Assembly (NCBI GenBank): GCA_044234625.1
Contig: JBIIIP010000067.1
Location: 1 to 16,540, forward strand
Reading direction: 5' to 3'
Length of the DNA stretch: 16,540 nucleotides
Origin: CACORA01 sp044234625
GTDB taxonomy: Bacteria > Planctomycetota > Planctomycetia > Pirellulales > UBA1268
Shown here piece after piece: positions 6,598 to 15,333 of this stretch. Every line of letters starts with the position of its first letter. The first letter of the stretch is position 1. The notes below the pieces were generated by a model. It was not told the origin of the DNA. It saw only the letters and a program-made list of their open reading frames with translations, and searched no databases. Made by a program: the position numbers and the translations under genes.

Positions 6598-9324
6598 ATG
6601 GCCACCGATCGCCGACGCAGCGTGCGCATGAGCGTCGTCATCAACACGTTCAACCGTTGCCAGAGCCTCGAGCAAACCCTGCGCAGCCTGCAGCAGCAGA
6701 CCTACGACGCGTTCGAGGTGATCGTCGTCAACGGGCCGTCCACCGATGGCACGCGCGAGATGCTCGCCACCTGGGCCGACCGGATCATCGTCGCCGACTG
6801 TCCCGTCGCGAACATCTCGAAGAGCCGCAACATCGGCATCCAGGCCTCCAGCGGCGAGGTGGTGGCGTTCATCGACGACGACGCCATCCCCGAGCCCGAC
6901 TGGCTCGAGAAACTGGCGGCTCCATACAAGGACCCGCGGGTCGGTGGCGTGGGCGGAATCGTGTGGGACCACACCGGCGTGGCCCTGCAATACCGCTTCT
7001 CGCTCTGCGACCGCCTCGGCCGCACGACGTTCACGGGCTGCCGGCCCGACCCGTTCGCGACCCATGCGCGGGCGGACTCGTTCATCTACCTTCAGGGCAC
7101 CAACTCCTCCTTCCACCGCCACGTGCTCGAGCGGGTCGGCGGGTTCGACGAAGAGATCGAGTATTACCACGACGAGACAGACCTCGCGGCCCGGATCAGC
7201 GAGATCGGCTCCTGCCTCGTGCCCCTGCCCGACGGGGCCGTCCATCACAAGTATCTGGCCTCGCATCTGCGCACGCCCGACCGGACGGTGCTCGAGCCGT
7301 ATCCGATCGTGAAAAACTCCTGGTATTTCGCCCTCGTCAATGGCACGGGCCGCTATCCGCGGGAGGAGATCCTGCGGCACCTCGACACCTTGACCGCGGA
7401 TGTGCATGACCACGCCGTGACGGCGCGGCGCAACGGCCGCATGTCGGCGGCGCAGCGCGAGTATTTCCACCGCCGCGTGGAGGAGGGCCGCGCGGTCGGC
7501 CGCGAACGCGGCGAGTCGCTCACCCGCAAACTCGCCAGTATCGCCCCTGCCGACCCCGACCGCTTCCGGCCCTTCCCCACGCTCCGTCCGTCCGGTCCGC
7601 GGCTCGTCACGTGCTTCGTGACCAATGAGTACCCGCCCGAGGGCTTCGGCGGCATCGGCCGGTTCACCAACGACCTGGCCGAGGGGATGTCGGCCCGCGG
7701 CCACCAGGTGCACGTGCTCACCCGCTCGCCCGACAACGACCGCGTCGACTGGGAAAACGGTGTGTGGGTGCATCGCATCCGCTCCCGTCCCGCGAACGAT
7801 CTCCAGGGTGTGTCGTGCGCCGGCAATCTTCGCCATGCGGCGACGATCCACGAACACGTGCGGCAGCTCGACAGCCGTTTCAAGCTCGACGTGGTCAGCG
7901 CGCCCTTGTGGGCGTCGGAAGGGCTGTTCTGCGCGCTTGACCGCCGGCTCCCCAGCGTGCTCACGCTGATGACCAGCCAGAAGACGATCGGCGAAATCGA
8001 CCCCGTCAACGGCCGCCGCCCCCTGTGGCAGCAACAGATCGCCCTGGAAAGGATCGCCGTCCGCTCGACGCCGTTCATCCACGCCATCAGCGACGCCATC
8101 CTCCACAAGACGGTTGCCGACTACGGCCCGACCGCCGCCAACGCCGCCGTGGCCTACCTGGGCGTCCGCGACATCCGCGATCGGCATCCGCGGAGCCGCA
8201 CGGCCGACGACGGCGAGGTGCGGGTGTTGTGCGTCGGCCGCCTGGAACCGCGGAAGGGAACCGACATCCTCCTCGCGGCCGCGGAGCGGCTCTGCGCCGC
8301 GCATGCCAACGTGCGTTTCATGCTCGTCGGCCGCGACAACGGCGGCAACGGCGTGGTTTCCTACGAGCGCGAGTTCGTCAAGCGGGCCCGGCATCTCGTC
8401 GACTCGGGCCGGGTCACCTTCGCGGGTGCGGTGTCGGAGGAGGAACTCGGCCAGCACTATGCCGATGCCGACGTCTTCGTGCTGCCTTCCCGCTACGAGA
8501 GTTTCGGCCTGGTCGTGCTCGAGGCGATGGGATTCGGCCTGCCCGTGGTGGCGAGCAACGCCGGTGGCGTGGCCGAGATCGTCACGCCCCACACCGGCAT
8601 TCTCGTCGACTCCGACGACGTCGGCGCCCTCGTGGCGGCGGTCGATTCCCTCGTCGCCGACGCAGGCCTGCGGGCCGCGATGGGCAAGCGGGCCAGGCAC
8701 GCGTTCGAGGAGCGCTGGTCGCTCGACCGCGCCGTCGACCGCACGGTCGACGCTTACGCGCGATTCGCCGACCGGCATCGCGAGCAGGTCGCCGCCGGGC
8801 CACTGCCAACCGACCTCGACTGCGCCGACCGGCTCGTCGCCGCCTTCGCCGCGGAGCCGCTCCTCTCCCCTCTCACTCCGTCGACGGCGCGGAGGCTGTT
8901 CGGGTCGGGGCACAGCGAGCGGCTGGTGCAGGGGGTGAGCGAGGCGTGGTTCTGGCCCCGCAAGCCGTTTGTGAAGCGGGTCTTCAAGACGATCCTCGGC
9001 CGGTCGCCGGAGCGGGAATCGGTGCGATTTTTCGTGAACATGCTCCGCCACGGGGCGACCCGTCGGTATGTCGTCGAGCACATCGCGCTCTCGCCCGAGG
9101 CCCGCAGCCTGGAGATCCCCGACGACTGGTTCACGCGGCTGCCCGACACGCACCGGGCGGAGAGGCATCCTGCCCTGTTTCAGATCTACGCGCTGGCCGT
9201 CAGCGTGCCCGCGCTTTTCCGCCGCGAGGGGGTGATCCGCAAGGTGCTCCGGCGCTACCGCACCCGGCGGCAGGTCAGCCGGGCCCAGCGGCCTGCGGCG
9301 GCCGTGCGGCAGCGGGCGGCCTGA
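6598..9324 (+). CDS. Three-module glycosyltransferase: GT2 + GT4 + DUF4214-like
   Basis: A 908-residue bifunctional glycosyltransferase. Module 1 (about 10-260) is a GT-A fold family 2 enzyme: VVINTFNR (13-20) opens it, FIDDDA (91-96) holds the metal and nucleotide-binding aspartates, and YHDETDL (190-196) takes the place of the ED catalytic-base region. A charged linker (about 275-330) follows. Module 2 (about 335-760) is a GT-B family 4 enzyme: TNEYPPEGFGGIGR (342-355), VGRLEPRKG (546-554) and the E-x7-E motif in SRYESFGLVVLEAM (E634, E642). Module 3 (about 789-838) resembles DUF4214: FVKRVFKTILGRSPE, then a helix, then IALSPEAR. That small helical domain is usually found in secreted or sugar-related proteins. 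A basic tail ends the protein. The two catalytic modules may add two sugars in sequence. It has its own promoter candidate and reads away from the gmd operon. Likely cytoplasmic or at the inner membrane; donors unknown. Confidence 0.93.
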   Translation: MATDRRRSVRMSVVINTFNRCQSLEQTLRSLQQQTYDAFEVIVVNGPSTDGTREMLATWADRIIVADCPVANISKSRNIGIQASSGEVVAFIDDDAIPEPDWLEKLAAPYKDPRVGGVGGIVWDHTGVALQYRFSLCDRLGRTTFTGCRPDPFATHARADSFIYLQGTNSSFHRHVLERVGGFDEEIEYYHDETDLAARISEIGSCLVPLPDGAVHHKYLASHLRTPDRTVLEPYPIVKNSWYFALVNGTGRYPREEILRHLDTLTADVHDHAVTARRNGRMSAAQREYFHRRVEEGRAVGRERGESLTRKLASIAPADPDRFRPFPTLRPSGPRLVTCFVTNEYPPEGFGGIGRFTNDLAEGMSARGHQVHVLTRSPDNDRVDWENGVWVHRIRSRPANDLQGVSCAGNLRHAATIHEHVRQLDSRFKLDVVSAPLWASEGLFCALDRRLPSVLTLMTSQKTIGEIDPVNGRRPLWQQQIALERIAVRSTPFIHAISDAILHKTVADYGPTAANAAVAYLGVRDIRDRHPRSRTADDGEVRVLCVGRLEPRKGTDILLAAAERLCAAHANVRFMLVGRDNGGNGVVSYEREFVKRARHLVDSGRVTFAGAVSEEELGQHYADADVFVLPSRYESFGLVVLEAMGFGLPVVASNAGGVAEIVTPHTGILVDSDDVGALVAAVDSLVADAGLRAAMGKRARHAFEERWSLDRAVDRTVDAYARFADRHREQVAAGPLPTDLDCADRLVAAFAAEPLLSPLTPSTARRLFGSGHSERLVQGVSEAWFWPRKPFVKRVFKTILGRSPERESVRFFVNMLRHGATRRYVVEHIALSPEARSLEIPDDWFTRLPDTHRAERHPALFQIYALAVSVPALFRREGVIRKVLRRYRTRRQVSRAQRPAAAVRQRAA

Positions 9325-9466
9325 TCGACCACCTATCTCTGCAAAAGACCCTCAGGGGGCATTCATCGCCCGGCCACCGCCCCCGGGCTCCCGCCACCAC
9401 CCGAAAAATGCGATTTCCCGGCACAATTCGCCCCGTAAGACTTTTGTCAAAATTCACGCCGGATCG

Positions 9467-9496
9467 TTGACACGGCCTCTGTCCGGTCCCTACACT
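9467..9496 (+). promoter_or_regulatory. Strong sigma-70-type promoter of the giant surface protein
   Basis: A perfect TTGACA (9467-9472) and TACACT (9491-9496, four of six) are separated by 18 nt. Transcription would start near 9503, leaving a leader of about 95 nt. TGTCAA at 9445-9450 forms an inverted repeat with the -35 box (16 nt between), which could be part of an operator or chance. This is the best-looking promoter in the window, fitting an abundant surface protein. Confidence 0.65.
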
Positions 9497-9585
9497 CCCC
9501 CCTCCTGTGCATTCTGTCTGGAGTTTTTGGGATTCGTAGGCCGATCTCGCTCCGACCACGCCGACTTTTTTTCGATTACCGACTC

Positions 9586-9591
9586 GAGGAG
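9586..9591 (+). promoter_or_regulatory. Ribosome binding site of the giant surface protein
   Basis: GAGGAG lies 6 nt before the ATG at 9598, a near-ideal Shine-Dalgarno that fixes the start and predicts efficient translation. Confidence 0.8.
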
Positions 9592-9597
9592 TTTCTG

Positions 9598-12500
9598 ATG
9601 CGTCGCGATCTGACCGCTTGGTTTGGCACGCTGGGCTTCACTGGCCGTCGGGCGAAGTTTCGCCGGGCGGGTGCTGGCCGTTCTCTGCGCGCCCGTGGCG
9701 GTTCCGCACCGATCAAGTTGTCGCTCGGTGGTGGTGAGTCGCTCGAGCAGCGGCGGATGCTCGCCGTGTCGGCCGATCTCAATGCCGGCCTCCTGCGGAT
9801 CGAGTTGGATGCCGCCGACGACGTGGCGGGGATCACCTTCGATGGCACGAATTATGAAGTCTTCGACAAAGAGAGTTCGGTGGGCACATTTGCCGCCTAC
9901 AACGCCACGACCGCGCCGACGGGCGTGCGTGGCATTGCCGTGACCGACGACGGGGATTTCACGAACCAGACCGTCGAATTCCGCGCCGGATCCGCGATCG
10001 CCGCCGCGGTGAACGTGTTCTCCGACGTCGAGACGACGAAGATCTTCAGCAATATCGACGTCGCCACCGGCAACGTGAACACCGATGGCTCGGGCGTCAC
10101 GATTTCCTCGCCCTCGATCGAGCTCGACGACGCAACCGGTGAAGACGCGTTGTTGATCCAGACCGACGGTACCAACATCGTGTTCGACGGCGTGATCAGG
10201 CTCTACAACACCACCGACGCCACCATCAGCACTGGCGCCACGAAGGGTGGCGATATCGAGTTCAACGACGACATCTTCGGTGGCGTCGGCGAAGATGGCT
10301 CGAGCGGCACGCTGACGCTGTCGGCGGGCACGGGCACGATCAACTTCAATGGCGCGTATGTCGGCGGCACCGATACCATCTTCGGCGAAGACGACCTGCC
10401 GCTCCTCGGCGTCGTGTTCCAGTCGGCGGCCAGCGTGGGAACGACGGCCGCATTCCACCTCGACGGCAGCCTGCCGGGCGCGTTCATCGACGGCATCACT
10501 ATCGAGGACGGCGTCAACAACGTGGTTCTCGATGACGGCGGAACGATCGTCGGCTATGGCGAGGATGGCGCCGGCGTGTTTTTCAACGGCAGCTCGACCA
10601 ACTCGAACATCTCAGGGTTTGAAATCGGCTATAGCACGTATGGCATCTATGCAGGCAATGGCCTCGGTGAGGCTGATCTCTCGGGCACGGTGATCGACGG
10701 AAACATCATCGCCTTCAACGAGTTCGGCATCTACCTCGACGACGTCGCCGGCGAGCTCGACGGCGAAGACCAGTTCAAGATTGGCGGGATTCTCTCCCCC
10801 ACGGGCAACGTCATCGCCTTCAACGGCGAGGACGGCATTTATGCCTCGAGCAGCACCGGCGTGTGGATCTACGAGAACTACATCTACGGCAACGGCGAGA
10901 GTGAACTCGGTGGCAGCGGCATCCGCCTCACAAACGGTGGCAGCTACCTCATCGAGGAAAACCTCATCGGCGCGGGCGAAGACTTCCCCGGCCCTGATTC
11001 GGTCATCGGTAACGCCACCCATGGCATCTTCATCGAGGGCGTCGGTGAAGACAGCTACGCCGGCACGGTGATCGTGGACAATCTGATCGTCGGCAACGGC
11101 CTGTATGGCGTGGCCGTCGAGGGCGTGACGGCTGATTCCGCCGAAGACGGCATCCTCATCTTCAATAATCTCGTGGGGGGCAACGGCCTCGGCGAAGACG
11201 GCGGGATCGGCGGCGGCATCAAGATCAGCGGCAGCGAAAACATCCGCATCATCAACAACCAAGTTCAGACGAACGGCATTTTAGGTGGCGTCCCCGCCGA
11301 CGGCATTGACATCTTCGACGGCTCCCACGGCACGCTCGTCTACTCGAACCAGATCGTGGGCAACGGCGGTGACGGCATTTACATCGAGAATTCGTCCACG
11401 GATCTCAATCCGGTGAAGATCGGCACCGCATTCGTAACCGTCTCCGATTCCGGCTCCCAGGTCACGGTCGATGGCGACCAGACCGCCTACATTTTCTTCG
11501 GCCAGCAAGTCGGCCTGGCGGTGGTTCCGCAGAGCTTTGTGCCCGGGGCACCGATCGCCGCCGTGCCCCAAGCCCCCGTGACTGTAGCCACCGTCACGGG
11601 CGTCTCACTCGTGGCGGGCCAGACCGTCATCGAGCTCTCCGAAACCGTTCCTGTGACCACGCCCACCGACACGCTCTACCTGACGCTCGGCAATCTCGTT
11701 GACGGCAACGGCGAAGACGAGCCCCTTGGCTTTGGCCATGGCATTTCCGTCTACGCCGACGGTGGCCTGGATGCTTCGGGCGACTACGGGGTGCACGGGC
11801 TGGAAATCGTCGGCAACATCGTCACCAACAACTTCCGTTCTGGCATCAACCTCGAGAACGGTGGTGCGCTCGGCGAAGACGGCGACCTCACGAACGTGGT
11901 CATCGCCGGCAACTTCATCGGCTGGGATGGTGAAGACAACATCGCCGGCCCCAACCAGGAAGACGGGATCTATTTGTATGGCGTCGGCGAATCGGTGATC
12001 GCCAACAATTACATCGCCCTCAACGGCCTGCCAAACCCCTCGGTCGGCGAAGACGACAACGGCATCGAGGTGGTCAACTCGACCTACATCTCGATCCTGC
12101 AAAACGAGATCTATGACAATGCCAACGACGGCATCGGCATCAAGGGCGGGTCGTTCATCGAGGTTTCCGAGAATTACATCCATGCCAACGGCCGTGACGG
12201 CATCGACATCGAGACCTACGAGGGTAGCCGTCCGACCGACATTCTCATCAGCGAGAACCTGATCACGGACAACGCCGATGACGGAATCGAAGTCGACTCC
12301 GGTGATCGGATCGAGATCGTCGACAACATTGTGGAAAACAACGGCGACGAAGGGATCGAAATCTACGACTCGACCGGCTCCGTTGTTGGTTTCAACGTCA
12401 TCAGCGGCAACGTCGAAGACGGTGTCAACATCGATTCGTCCGAGGTGACGATCGAGGGCAACGACATTCGGGACAACGGCGAGGACGGCATCTACATCGA

Positions 12501-15264
12501 GCAGTCCCTCACCTCGCTTGCCCCGACCCGCACGTTCACGATTCTCGGCAACCTGATCCGTGAGAACGGCGACGACGGAATCGATATCCAGGAGGGCCTC
12601 TACGGCGAGGACAACGACGGTGAAGACCGGTATTCGCTCATCGGTGGCAACACGATCGAGGCCAATTTCAACCATGGCATCGAGATGACGAGCGCCGCAG
12701 GCGTCACGGTGGGTGGCGAAAACTCCCCGAGTGAGATCAACATGATCAACCTCAACGGGGGCTCCGGCATCTTCGCGGAAGGTGACTTCAGCTACGACGC
12801 GTTCCCCTTCGGATCTACTTCCAACAGCCTGATCCTGGGCAATGAGATCCACACGAACGACGAATACGGCATCCACCTCAGCAACGCCACATTCATGATC
12901 GTGGGCGGCACGACCCCTGCGGCGGCCAACCATATCTCCTACAACCGGATCAGCGGCATCTACGCCGAGACCCAGAATGTGGTTCCCGCCGTGCCTTTCC
13001 CCACGACTCTCACGGGCACGAAGATCATCGGCAACGAGATCGTGTACAACCCGATCGGCATCAAGCTTGACGACGCCATTGGGATCGATGTGGGTGGCTT
13101 TAGCGAAGGCGAAGGCAACTCGATCACCAACAACATTGAGGGCCTCCGCGCTGCGGGTTCTTTGACCGGCGCGATCGTCTCTGGAAACCTGTTCCAGTAC
13201 AACCGCACCGGGGCCACGATCGCCAGCGCCCAGGGGTTGCTCTTCGGTGGTGGTGAGGACGCAGCCAACATCGTGATCGAGAACGCGGAGGGCATCCGTC
13301 TCTCCGGCCTGCTCACCGACACGTATGTGGTTGAAAACTACGTCGCCAACAACACGAAGGTCGGCATCGCCATGACATCCGCCCGCGACGTTCTCGTCTA
13401 CGGCAACCTGATCGACGACAACGCGATCGGCATCTCCGGCATGGGCACCCTGACCGACTCGTCTATCGCGGGCAACGCGATCACCAGCTCGACCGGCAAG
13501 GGCGTGCTCGGGGTCTACATGCTCAACGCCAACAACTTCCAGATTGGCGATGGCGAGGATGGTGGTGGCAACATCATTTCCGGCCAGGCGGTGGACGGCA
13601 TCCGTGTGGTCACGACCAACGCGGGCACGTTCAACGGCTCGATCGAGGGGAACTACATCTACGACAACGGTGGCGATGGCATCGAAGTCATCTCCACGCA
13701 GCCGTCGAAGACGACGTTTAACATCGCGATCCTCGGCAACACGCTCGGCGAAGATGAGTTTGGCAACGCCGCCGGCAACGGCGGCGCCGGCCTGCGTCTG
13801 AATCCGGCGAACTACAACGACTCCGAGATTGCCGGTAACCTCGTGGCCAACAACGCCTCGTGGGGAATCCACTTGAATGGCACCGCCGCCAACGCGGTGG
13901 CCAATGCCAACGTCACGCTGAACACCATCACCGGCAACACCGGCTATGGCATCGTGGCCAACGGCAAGCTCAATGGCACCACCGTCACGGAAAACCTGAT
14001 CAGTGACAACAATGTCACCGGCGTGTTCCTCTCCTCGGCGACTGGTCTCGACCTGTCGGACAACACGATCGTCGACAACGAGTTTGCCGGGGTCTTCGCC
14101 GTCGGCGAGAGCAGCGGCACGGTGGTCAGCGACAACCTGATCGCCCGCTCTTCCGCCGAGACGTCGCAGGCCGTCGGCGTGCAGGTTCAGGCGGCCACGA
14201 ACCTCACGATCGACAACAACCTGATCCTCAACAACGTGTCGTACGGCATCGTGGCGGGTGGAGATTCCACCGGCACCGAGGCCACGCGGAACACGATCTC
14301 GGGCAGCGGCGTCGGCCTGCAGCTGGTGAACGCCACCGACTTCTCGTTCGGCACGACGGAAGACGGCTACGGCAACCTCGTGGGTCGTCCCGTGGCGTTC
14401 ACGACTACGGCGGGCGGCACGTCACTCACGCTGAGTGGCGATGAGACGCTGGCCTTCGCGGCCGGCCGCGTGGTCGCTCTCCTGCCCACCGGCCTGGAGG
14501 CCGAGGGCACGCTACGGATCGTGCAGAGCGTCTCTTACAACGCCGGACTCGATGAGACGACGATCGTGCTCGATGCGGCCTTTGACGGCACGAGCACGTC
14601 GGGCCAGGTGATTGCCGGCAACTCGATCGCCGGTGTGTCCGGTGTGCAGGCTCTCACTGGATCGAAGCTCATCAACAACTCGATCCGTGGCAACAGCTAC
14701 GGCGTGTTCCTCAGTGACTTCGAAGGCACGCCGGTCACTGGGCTGCAGATCGGCAACGACTCCGCGACCGCGGGCGAGGATCCGAACACGATCGCCTACA
14801 ACGCCATCTTCGGCGTGGTGGTGGCCGGGCCGGGCTCCGTGGGCAACCCGATCCTCGGCAACGAGATCTACCGCAATGGCCAGCAGGGCATCCTGCTCTT
14901 CAACGGCGGCAATGCCGATCAGGCCGCGCCGGTGCTGAGCTTGGCACTCCGCAGCGGTGGCGTGATCACGGTCAGCGGTACGATCACGGCCGCCCCCGGC
15001 ACGTATCGGATCCAACTGTTCCGCAATCTGCCTTCCGACAACCCGCCGTCCTTCCAGGGACGTCAGCAGGTGGCGCTCGACGGCGGAACGGACTACGTGG
15101 ACATCGTGGTCACCGGCTCGAGCGAGAGCTTCGACATCGACGTGACCGGCACCGAGGCCGTCAATGGCGAATACATCACCGCCACGGCCACGCGGCTCGA
15201 CGGCGGCCTGCCCAAGGACACGTCGGCGTTCTCGAACGCCGTCGAGGTTCAGGAAGTCGAATGA
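9598..15264 (+). CDS. Giant exported parallel beta-helix protein with LEPR-XLL-like N-terminus
   Basis: A 1888-residue protein, probably exported and held at the cell surface. The N-terminus is Arg-rich (1-35) without a classic hydrophobic signal, then ESLEQRRMLAVSADL (about 47-61), a variant of the planctomycete LEPR-XLL motif. From about residue 310 it is built of right-handed beta-helix coils (NxI..N...xDGIxI). In the best array the xDGI step falls at residues 843, 866, 894, 917, 940, 962 and 992, a period of 22-23 with a few longer turns. Two related non-helix beta segments interrupt it (about 612-685 and 1597-1662). The C-terminal 120 residues (AAPVL, VSGTIT, YRIQLFRN, ITATATRLDGG, TSAFSNAV) match the Ig-like ending common in such proteins. 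I found no cysteine and few lysines; the protein is strongly acidic. Gly-Glu-Asp occurs 20 times. It has its own promoter and terminator, so it is monocistronic. Adhesion, a glycan-binding scaffold, or a sheath role are all possible; pectin-lyase-type catalysis cannot be excluded. Confidence 0.95.
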   Translation: MRRDLTAWFGTLGFTGRRAKFRRAGAGRSLRARGGSAPIKLSLGGGESLEQRRMLAVSADLNAGLLRIELDAADDVAGITFDGTNYEVFDKESSVGTFAAYNATTAPTGVRGIAVTDDGDFTNQTVEFRAGSAIAAAVNVFSDVETTKIFSNIDVATGNVNTDGSGVTISSPSIELDDATGEDALLIQTDGTNIVFDGVIRLYNTTDATISTGATKGGDIEFNDDIFGGVGEDGSSGTLTLSAGTGTINFNGAYVGGTDTIFGEDDLPLLGVVFQSAASVGTTAAFHLDGSLPGAFIDGITIEDGVNNVVLDDGGTIVGYGEDGAGVFFNGSSTNSNISGFEIGYSTYGIYAGNGLGEADLSGTVIDGNIIAFNEFGIYLDDVAGELDGEDQFKIGGILSPTGNVIAFNGEDGIYASSSTGVWIYENYIYGNGESELGGSGIRLTNGGSYLIEENLIGAGEDFPGPDSVIGNATHGIFIEGVGEDSYAGTVIVDNLIVGNGLYGVAVEGVTADSAEDGILIFNNLVGGNGLGEDGGIGGGIKISGSENIRIINNQVQTNGILGGVPADGIDIFDGSHGTLVYSNQIVGNGGDGIYIENSSTDLNPVKIGTAFVTVSDSGSQVTVDGDQTAYIFFGQQVGLAVVPQSFVPGAPIAAVPQAPVTVATVTGVSLVAGQTVIELSETVPVTTPTDTLYLTLGNLVDGNGEDEPLGFGHGISVYADGGLDASGDYGVHGLEIVGNIVTNNFRSGINLENGGALGEDGDLTNVVIAGNFIGWDGEDNIAGPNQEDGIYLYGVGESVIANNYIALNGLPNPSVGEDDNGIEVVNSTYISILQNEIYDNANDGIGIKGGSFIEVSENYIHANGRDGIDIETYEGSRPTDILISENLITDNADDGIEVDSGDRIEIVDNIVENNGDEGIEIYDSTGSVVGFNVISGNVEDGVNIDSSEVTIEGNDIRDNGEDGIYIEQSLTSLAPTRTFTILGNLIRENGDDGIDIQEGLYGEDNDGEDRYSLIGGNTIEANFNHGIEMTSAAGVTVGGENSPSEINMINLNGGSGIFAEGDFSYDAFPFGSTSNSLILGNEIHTNDEYGIHLSNATFMIVGGTTPAAANHISYNRISGIYAETQNVVPAVPFPTTLTGTKIIGNEIVYNPIGIKLDDAIGIDVGGFSEGEGNSITNNIEGLRAAGSLTGAIVSGNLFQYNRTGATIASAQGLLFGGGEDAANIVIENAEGIRLSGLLTDTYVVENYVANNTKVGIAMTSARDVLVYGNLIDDNAIGISGMGTLTDSSIAGNAITSSTGKGVLGVYMLNANNFQIGDGEDGGGNIISGQAVDGIRVVTTNAGTFNGSIEGNYIYDNGGDGIEVISTQPSKTTFNIAILGNTLGEDEFGNAAGNGGAGLRLNPANYNDSEIAGNLVANNASWGIHLNGTAANAVANANVTLNTITGNTGYGIVANGKLNGTTVTENLISDNNVTGVFLSSATGLDLSDNTIVDNEFAGVFAVGESSGTVVSDNLIARSSAETSQAVGVQVQAATNLTIDNNLILNNVSYGIVAGGDSTGTEATRNTISGSGVGLQLVNATDFSFGTTEDGYGNLVGRPVAFTTTAGGTSLTLSGDETLAFAAGRVVALLPTGLEAEGTLRIVQSVSYNAGLDETTIVLDAAFDGTSTSGQVIAGNSIAGVSGVQALTGSKLINNSIRGNSYGVFLSDFEGTPVTGLQIGNDSATAGEDPNTIAYNAIFGVVVAGPGSVGNPILGNEIYRNGQQGILLFNGGNADQAAPVLSLALRSGGVITVSGTITAAPGTYRIQLFRNLPSDNPPSFQGRQQVALDGGTDYVDIVVTGSSESFDIDVTGTEAVNGEYITATATRLDGGLPKDTSAFSNAVEVQEVE
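11431..11652 (+). other. First beta-domain insertion in the beta-helix (coding, residues 612-685)
   Basis: The xDGI coil pattern stops after residue 600 and gives way to a Val/Thr-rich stretch with VTVDGDQTAYIF, QQVGLAVVP, a Pro/Ala-rich turn, then TVATVTGVSLVAGQTVIELSE. The helix resumes near residue 715. It is alignable with residues 1597-1662 of the same protein. Confidence 0.55.
14386..14583 (+). other. Second beta-domain insertion in the beta-helix (coding, residues 1597-1662)
   Basis: VAFTTTAGGTSLTLSGDETLAF, GRVVALLPTG, then LRIVQSVSYNAGLDETTIVL. It shares its order of elements with the insertion at residues 612-685 (TLSGDET and TVDGDQT; RVVALLP and QVGLAVVP; TTIVL and TVIEL). The helix resumes with VIAGNSIAG. 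Confidence 0.55.
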
Positions 15265-15290
15265 TGGCGACAAGCCAGGCATAAATCCTG

Positions 15291-15329
15291 TCGGGCCCGG
15301 TGGTCATGCCGCCGGGCCCGATTGCTTTT
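15291..15329 (+). terminator. Strong intrinsic terminator after the giant protein gene
   Basis: TCGGGCCCGG-T-GG (15291-15303) pairs with CC-G-CCGGGCCCGA (15309-15321) around the 5-nt loop TCATG. The 13-pair stem has one G-U pair and is followed by TTGCTTTT. It lies 26 nt past the stop codon. It also overlaps an in-frame 5' extension of the next gene, showing that extension is not coding. Confidence 0.88.
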
Positions 15330-15333
15330 GGCC

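Noticed and set aside
6568..9168. An 866-codon open frame on the minus strand opposite the GT2-GT4 gene
   Set aside because: High-GC coding DNA leaves long open antisense frames. The product is rich in Arg, His and Val with no recognisable motif, while the plus strand has clear GT motifs and a ribosome site.
9355..9384. GGGGGC ... GCCCCC as a terminator after the GT2-GT4 gene
   Set aside because: The loop is 18 nt and no T-tract follows, so it is weak and may be chance in GC-rich DNA.
9566..9572. T7 run in the leader of the giant protein as an attenuator
   Set aside because: No stable hairpin precedes the Ts.
11605..13872. A 755-codon open frame opposite the giant protein
   Set aside because: It mirrors the beta-helix repeats (repeated VxDD and VVDD strings) and has no promoter or ribosome site. 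It is an antisense shadow.
9598..15264. CRISPR-like or tandem DNA repeats in the giant gene
   Set aside because: The periodicity is at protein level (22-23 residue coils) with divergent codons; there are no near-identical DNA units or spacers.
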